10,842 nucleotides of DNA from JBCFBK01 sp050173895 (lineage in GTDB: Bacteria; Bacteroidota; Bacteroidia; Bacteroidales; Prolixibacteraceae), in assembly GCA_050173895.1 (NCBI GenBank), contig JBFXKJ010000129.1, positions 1 through 10,842 of the forward strand. Reading direction: 5' to 3'. The translations under genes were made by a program, and so were the position numbers. Below, piece after piece: positions 7,152-10,842 of this stretch. Position 1 is the stretch's first letter. Each line of letters begins with the position of its first letter. Below the pieces are notes generated by a model that searched no databases, had not been told where the DNA came from, and saw only the letters and a program-made list of their open reading frames with translations.

Positions 7152-8621
7152 ATGGTACAGAAAAAGAACTTAACCCGCCGGACATTTATTGGGCAAACTG
7201 CGGCAACCGGTGTGGGGCTTACCGTTGTTCCGTCTTTTGTGCTGGGAGGACAGGGAAGAACCGCTCCGAGTGATAAAATTAACGTGGCGTTGATCGGCTC
7301 CGGAACGCAGGCTTTAAAACAATTGCCTGACTGGCTGAAACGCGAAGAACTTCAGTTTGTATCGGTTTGCGACCCGAACCGCGCAAGTTATGATTATCCG
7401 CAATGGGGGCGGTCACAGGGCGAAAAAAAGGGAGCCGCCGGTGGTCGTGAAATCGGCAGGGCCAGGATCGGACAGTACTATGCGACGAAAAGCAATTCCG
7501 CTTCCTATAAAGGCTGTTCGGCTTATGCTGATTTCCGGGAGTTGCTTGAAACGGAAAAAGGCCTTGATGCTGTTTTCATTATGACGCCTGATCATCTACA
7601 CGCCACGGTGGCCCTTGCGGCGATGAAAAAGAAGCTTAGCGTCGCTACACATAAACCCATTGCCAATTTTATGCAGGAAACCCGCCTGGCCTGCACCCGG
7701 GCCCGGGAAACGGGTGTTGCCACCCACTGTTTTGCATTTCAGGATCCGCCCGAACTATACACGCTGCAGTCCTGGATTTCCGCTGGTGTAATTGGGAAAG
7801 TAAAAGAGTTGCACCGGTGGACCAACCGGCCGATGTGGCCGCAGGGATCGCCTTATCTCCCTGCGGGGCAGCCTGTACCCGAAGGCTTTGACTGGCAACT
7901 TTGGCTGGGGCCGTCCACCGACAGGCCTTATTCTCCCGATTACACGCATACCGTTTTCAGGGGATGGTATGAGTTCGGAGCCGGCTGCCTGGCCGATATG
8001 GGCTATTATGGTTTCTGGAAAGACTGGCGAATACTGAATCTCGGAATGCCGGTCACGGCCGAGGGATCATCGTCCTTTACCTGCGAAATCAAGGATTACA
8101 GAAGTACCTGGGTCAAAAATAAGCTGAGTTATCCGCACGCCGCAACCCTTTACTGGAAGGTACCGGCCGGAGCCGGAAAAGAGTTCGCCGATGTGTTTTG
8201 GTATGAAGGCGGGATCAGACCCGCTACTCCGGCGCCGCTGACCGCAAACGGGCGGAGGATGCCAAAGGAAGGAGTGATGTTTGTGGGTGAACACGGGGCG
8301 ATTGTCGCTGATTATGGATATGAGAATCCTGTGCTGCTCGGTGTAAAGGACGCCGAAGCTCTTACCGCTTCTGTCAGGCCGCCTCAGCCTGAACTGGTTG
8401 ACCAAACAACTGAAATGATCCAGGCGTTTCAAGGTCAAAAACCTTCACGGGGAAGTTTTGAACAGGTACAAACCGTGGCTGAGGCCATCTGTCTGGGTAA
8501 CCTGGCCATTCGTATGGACGACCGCCTCGAGTGGGATAATCAATCGATGAAAGTGACCAACCTGCCGGAGGCAAACAACTTTCTGTCGCGCATTTACCGT
8601 CCCGGCTGGGAACTTTCCTGA
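7152..8621 (+). CDS. Tat-exported Gfo/Idh/MocA family oxidoreductase
   Basis: An NAD(P)-dependent sugar oxidoreductase, probably periplasmic. The product has 489 residues. The Tat signal peptide carries the twin arginine LTRRTFIG (Arg9-Arg10), then a hydrophobic stretch to about residue 30. The N-terminal Rossmann fold shows VALIGSGTQA (Gly49, Gly51). The family motifs DAVFIMTPDHLHA and THKPIAN (His167-Lys168-Pro169) follow, where EKP is usual; the Lys is kept. The C-terminal substrate domain has FGAGCLADMGYYG, with Tyr286 where most members have the active-site His, and later FWYEGGIRP and GVMFVGEHGAIVADYGY. The frame is open back to ATG 7047 (and ATG 7095), but 7152 puts the Tat motif at its usual distance. 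With the DUF1080 gene 48 bases downstream, the likely reaction is oxidation of a sugar hydroxyl, plausibly C3. A GH109-type glycosidase role is an alternative. Family assignment is secure; substrate is unknown. Confidence 0.92.
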   Translation: MVQKKNLTRRTFIGQTAATGVGLTVVPSFVLGGQGRTAPSDKINVALIGSGTQALKQLPDWLKREELQFVSVCDPNRASYDYPQWGRSQGEKKGAAGGREIGRARIGQYYATKSNSASYKGCSAYADFRELLETEKGLDAVFIMTPDHLHATVALAAMKKKLSVATHKPIANFMQETRLACTRARETGVATHCFAFQDPPELYTLQSWISAGVIGKVKELHRWTNRPMWPQGSPYLPAGQPVPEGFDWQLWLGPSTDRPYSPDYTHTVFRGWYEFGAGCLADMGYYGFWKDWRILNLGMPVTAEGSSSFTCEIKDYRSTWVKNKLSYPHAATLYWKVPAGAGKEFADVFWYEGGIRPATPAPLTANGRRMPKEGVMFVGEHGAIVADYGYENPVLLGVKDAEALTASVRPPQPELVDQTTEMIQAFQGQKPSRGSFEQVQTVAEAICLGNLAIRMDDRLEWDNQSMKVTNLPEANNFLSRIYRPGWELS

Positions 8622-8669
8622 TAAAACGGATTTATTAGTTCAAATTGTTTAACCATTAACCAACCTGTA

Positions 8670-9422
8670 ATGAAGAAAAAGACAGTTTGTTTAGCCGGAA
8701 TCATGCTGATCATGATTTCGGGTGCCTGCCTGGCGCAGGAGCGGGATTTAGCTGATGGGGGAGCTGCCGTCAGCCTTTTTAACGGACAGGATTTGTCGGG
8801 CTGGAAAATTCCGGATGGCGACAACGGACATTGGTCGGTGATCGACGGAGTGATCGATTACGATGCACGCTCCGAAGCAAAAGGTTCAAAAGATTTATGG
8901 ACCGAAAAAGAGTTCACCGATTTTGAACTGCATGTGGAATGGCGTTTTAAGGGCTATGGCGATCATCTTTTTCCACTTCCCACGATTTTGCCGACAGGCG
9001 ATTACCTGCGGGATGAGAAGGGGAACATTATTGAGCCTCCCGGCCCCAATTCCGATTCCGGAATTCTGCTCAAAGGAGTTGGGCAAGCCAATCTTTGGTG
9101 CTGGTCGGTGGGTTCGGGCGAATTATGGTCGGTGAGAAACAACCCGAAGCTGCCGGCTGAAGTACGTGCCGCAGCAGTCCCGAAGGAAAATGCTGATCAG
9201 CCGGTTGGCCAGTGGAATGCGCTCGATATCTTTGTGAGCGGCGAGCGGATTACCATTCTCAATAATGGCATTACGGTCATCAATAACGCCCTGTATCCGG
9301 GCCTGAATGTCAAAGGACCCGTCGGTCTCCAACATCATGGCGGAATTAATCCGAAGACCGGAAAGCTGCAGGGTGCATCCAGCCTGGTCCAATTCAGGAA
9401 TATCCGGATCAGGGAACTGTAG
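8670..9422 (+). CDS. DUF1080 / 3-keto-disaccharide hydrolase-type protein
   Basis: Family members (PF06439, concanavalin A-like fold) act on 3-keto-glycosides, breaking the glycosidic bond by elimination/hydration chemistry after a Gfo/Idh/MocA enzyme has oxidised C3. The product has 250 residues, a single-domain form. The signal region is ambiguous: MISGAC gives a lipobox with Cys20, while CLA|Q gives ordinary cleavage after Ala22. Either way it leaves the cytoplasm. Domain landmarks are SLFNGQDLSGWK (35-46), HWSVIDGVIDYD, FTDFELHVEWRF (82-93), SDSGILLKG (128-136), LWCWSVGSGELWSVRN (142-157), LPAEVRAAAVPKENADQPVG, GPVGLQHHGG and the ending VQFRNIRIREL. The LWCWSVGSGELW and PAEVRAA blocks mark the subfamily with a compact substrate-facing region. 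It follows the oxidoreductase by 48 bases, so the pair is probably one transcript. I see no promoter in that gap. Confidence 0.9.
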   Translation: MKKKTVCLAGIMLIMISGACLAQERDLADGGAAVSLFNGQDLSGWKIPDGDNGHWSVIDGVIDYDARSEAKGSKDLWTEKEFTDFELHVEWRFKGYGDHLFPLPTILPTGDYLRDEKGNIIEPPGPNSDSGILLKGVGQANLWCWSVGSGELWSVRNNPKLPAEVRAAAVPKENADQPVGQWNALDIFVSGERITILNNGITVINNALYPGLNVKGPVGLQHHGGINPKTGKLQGASSLVQFRNIRIREL

Positions 9423-9434
9423 AAGATAAAACAG

Positions 9435-9479
9435 TGGCCGCGAAACAGCGTTCCTGACAGGAATCTGTTTCTGCGGTCA
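9435..9479 (+). terminator. Long hairpin between the DUF1080 gene and the GH20 gene
   Basis: A nearly continuous stem begins 13 bases after the DUF1080 stop. 9435-9441 pairs with 9473-9479 (one G-T wobble), then T9472 bulges. GAAACAG (9442-9448) pairs with CTGTTTC (9465-9471), C9449 bulges, and G9450 wobbles with T9464. TTCCT (9451-9455) pairs with AGGAA (9459-9463) around the loop GAC. That makes about 20 pairs with two single-base bulges. It lacks a directly following T-run, but its strength and position make it the best terminator or 3'-end-stabilising candidate in the window. Confidence 0.6.
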
Positions 9480-9497
9480 TGCCACCTCATAAATTTG
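9468..9497 (+). promoter_or_regulatory. Candidate Bacteroidota-type promoter for the GH20 gene
   Basis: TAAATTTG at 9490-9497 is an exact match to TAnnTTTG. TTTC at 9468-9471 lies 18 bases upstream, the same near-match and spacing as at the other candidate promoter in this window, although here it sits in the hairpin's 3' arm. Initiation would leave a leader of about 80 bases before ATG 9588. Together with the upstream hairpin this suggests that GH20 can be transcribed separately. Confidence 0.4.
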
Positions 9498-9540
9498 CGT
9501 TCCGAAAGTATTTCATTGCGCTTCTGCCCGCATAATGAGA

Positions 9541-9559
9541 CCAAAATTCCGTATTTTGG
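9541..9559 (+). repeat. Perfect 7-bp inverted repeat in the GH20 leader
   Basis: CCAAAAT (9541-9547) and ATTTTGG (9553-9559) are exact reverse complements around the five-base spacer TCCGT. The right arm ends 28 bases before ATG 9588 and contains TATTTTG, close to a second -7 element. It could be an operator for a dimeric regulator or a small leader hairpin. A chance 7-bp palindrome cannot be excluded. Confidence 0.35.
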
Positions 9560-9587
9560 ACCCGTTAACAATCATACAACCTAAATT

Positions 9588-10842
9588 ATGCGAATGATCC
9601 GAATGAAATTCCGGTTATTGACCATTGTCCTTGTGTTGCTTGTCCCCGGACTGAAAGCACAAACCACTGCTGTTATTCCCAGGCCTGCAGCCCTCAGCAT
9701 TCAAAAAGGGAATTATGAAGTGACTTCCGAAACGCCCTTGATTTACGATCAGTCGGATCAGGACCTGAACCGGATTGCCGGATTTCTGTCCGGTCATCTG
9801 GAAAAATATTATCAACTGAGATTGCCTTCGGCACCGGATGCAAAAAAAGGCATCCGCCTGAAAATTGATCCTTCATCCAAATTGAAGAAGGAAGGATATG
9901 TCATGAAAGTTGATCAAAAGGGGGTGCAGATTACGGCTTCCTCGGCAAGCGGGATTTTTTACGGGATGCAGTCACTGAAGCAACTTCTTCCTGCCCCGGG
10001 TACAGGAGCACTGACTGTTCCTTATGTTGAAATAAAGGATGAACCCCGGCTTGCATGGAGAGGTGTGATGCTCGACGTGGGGCGTCATTTTTTCCCGGTT
10101 TCGTATATCAAAGAGTTTTTAGACCATATGGCGATGTACAAGCTGAACACATTCCATTGGCACTTAACGGAAGATCAGGGGTGGCGGATCGAAATCAAAA
10201 AATATCCGCGGCTTACCGAACTGGCGCACTGGCGCGATGAAACCGTGGTTGGGCATGCCCGTAAGTCGACCACCTACGACGGGATCGGTTATGGAGGATT
10301 TTATACGCAGGATCAGATCAGGGATCTTGTTCAATATGCGGCCGACCGCTTTATTACCATTGTCCCGGAAATTGAAATGCCGGGCCACTCGACTGCTGCT
10401 CTGGCGGCATATCCGGAACTGGGTTGCACCGGAGGCCCTTATCAGGTTGCAAAAACCTGGGGGGTAATGAAAGATGTGTATTGCGCCGGTAAAGAAGAGA
10501 CATTCAGTTTCCTTCAGGATGTGCTGGACGAGGTATGTGAACTTTTCCCTTCCACTTATATCCATGTCGGAGGCGATGAATGTCCGAAAGATGCATGGAA
10601 AAAATGTCCGGCCTGCCAGAAAAAGATTAAAGATGAAGGCCTGGCCGATGAGCATGAACTTCAAAGCTATTTCATCCGGCGGATGGAAAAATATCTTCTT
10701 TCCAAAAACCGGAAACTGGTCGGATGGGATGAGATCCTGGAAGGAGGACTGGCTCCTGAGGCTACGGTGATGTCGTGGAGGGGGGTCAAAGGCGGCATTG
10801 AAGCAGCAAAACAACGGCATGATGTGGTCATGACACCTAATT
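9588..10842 (+). CDS. GH20 beta-N-acetylhexosaminidase (3' partial)
   Basis: Removes terminal beta-linked GlcNAc/GalNAc by substrate-assisted catalysis, probably in the periplasm. 418 codons are visible before the window ends; family members usually exceed 500 residues. The signal peptide is RLLTIVLVLLVPGLKA|Q with ordinary cleavage after about Ala24 and no lipobox Cys. The N-terminal alpha/beta domain (GH20b) spans about 26-165. The catalytic barrel shows RGVMLDVGRHFFPV, NTFHWHLTEDQGWRIEI (His190-Trp-His192), EIEMPGHSTAALAAYPELGC (His267), the catalytic pair in HVGGDEC (Asp330-Glu331), and GWDEILEGG. All key residues expected so far are present. ATGs at 9594 and 9603 are also in frame; the one at 9603 (MKFRLL) gives an equally good signal peptide, so the exact start is open. 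It lies 165 bases after the DUF1080 gene, beyond a hairpin and a candidate promoter. Confidence 0.96.
   Translation, partial: MRMIRMKFRLLTIVLVLLVPGLKAQTTAVIPRPAALSIQKGNYEVTSETPLIYDQSDQDLNRIAGFLSGHLEKYYQLRLPSAPDAKKGIRLKIDPSSKLKKEGYVMKVDQKGVQITASSASGIFYGMQSLKQLLPAPGTGALTVPYVEIKDEPRLAWRGVMLDVGRHFFPVSYIKEFLDHMAMYKLNTFHWHLTEDQGWRIEIKKYPRLTELAHWRDETVVGHARKSTTYDGIGYGGFYTQDQIRDLVQYAADRFITIVPEIEMPGHSTAALAAYPELGCTGGPYQVAKTWGVMKDVYCAGKEETFSFLQDVLDEVCELFPSTYIHVGGDECPKDAWKKCPACQKKIKDEGLADEHELQSYFIRRMEKYLLSKNRKLVGWDEILEGGLAPEATVMSWRGVKGGIEAAKQRHDVVMTPN

Noticed and set aside
7152..8621. Calling the oxidoreductase a GH109 alpha-N-acetylgalactosaminidase
   Set aside because: It shares the fold and Tat export, but the active-site block is GYY, and the adjacent DUF1080 gene favours a sugar dehydrogenase. 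GH20 nearby keeps GH109 only as a minor alternative.
8622..8669. Promoter between the oxidoreductase and DUF1080 genes
   Set aside because: The 48 bases are AT-rich but contain no TAnnTTTG match; co-transcription is simpler.
10055..10770. Several short plus-strand and one minus-strand open frame near the window end
   Set aside because: They overlap the continuous GH20 frame from 9588, whose catalytic motifs are all present; the GH20 frame runs off the window.

Overview
The window is a one-strand (+) carbohydrate-utilisation locus of a Bacteroidota organism. The evidence is a SusC/SusD-type outer-membrane pair, several Cys-lipoprotein signal peptides with acidic residues after the Cys, AT-rich start regions mostly without Shine-Dalgarno sequences, and two matches to the Bacteroidota -7 promoter element TAnnTTTG. 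I cannot name a genus. Tat-exported Gfo/Idh/MocA proteins and DUF1080 proteins are common in Cytophagales, Chitinophagales and several Bacteroidales groups. No RNA genes, insertion sequences, CRISPR arrays or phage genes are visible, and no gene-free stretch exceeds about 165 bases.

Layout. (1) 2-4897: the 3' part of a SusC-like TonB-dependent transporter, a complete SusD-like lipoprotein, and an Ig-like + LamG lipoprotein in the usual SusE/SGBP position, separated by only 17-19 bases. This is the surface binding and import module. (2) 4898-5037: a 140-base gap with a large hairpin followed by a candidate promoter. (3) 5038-7032: a lipoprotein with two Ig-like domains and a full glycoamylase/GH144-type catalytic domain, a family known for cutting beta-1,2-glucan. 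(4) 7152-8621 and 8670-9422: a Tat-signal Gfo/Idh/MocA oxidoreductase followed by a DUF1080 (3-keto-disaccharide hydrolase-type) protein, the classic pair of the oxidative 3-keto-glycoside route. (5) 9423-9587: a second large hairpin, a second TAnnTTTG match and a short perfect inverted repeat. (6) 9588 to the window end: a GH20 beta-hexosaminidase cut off by the window after its catalytic Asp-Glu pair.

How it may work together (inference): SusC/D and the LamG protein capture and import a glucan-like oligosaccharide, and the GH144-type lipoprotein shortens it. In the periplasm the exported oxidoreductase would oxidise C3 of a glycosyl unit, after which the DUF1080 protein would break the weakened glycosidic bond. 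The GH20 enzyme points to a beta-linked HexNAc as another substrate, perhaps under its own promoter. The main points of interest are the combination of a hydrolytic GH144 locus with an exported oxidation/elimination pair, the loss in the oxidoreductase of the usual active-site His (Tyr at that position), and two long hairpins at the module boundaries.
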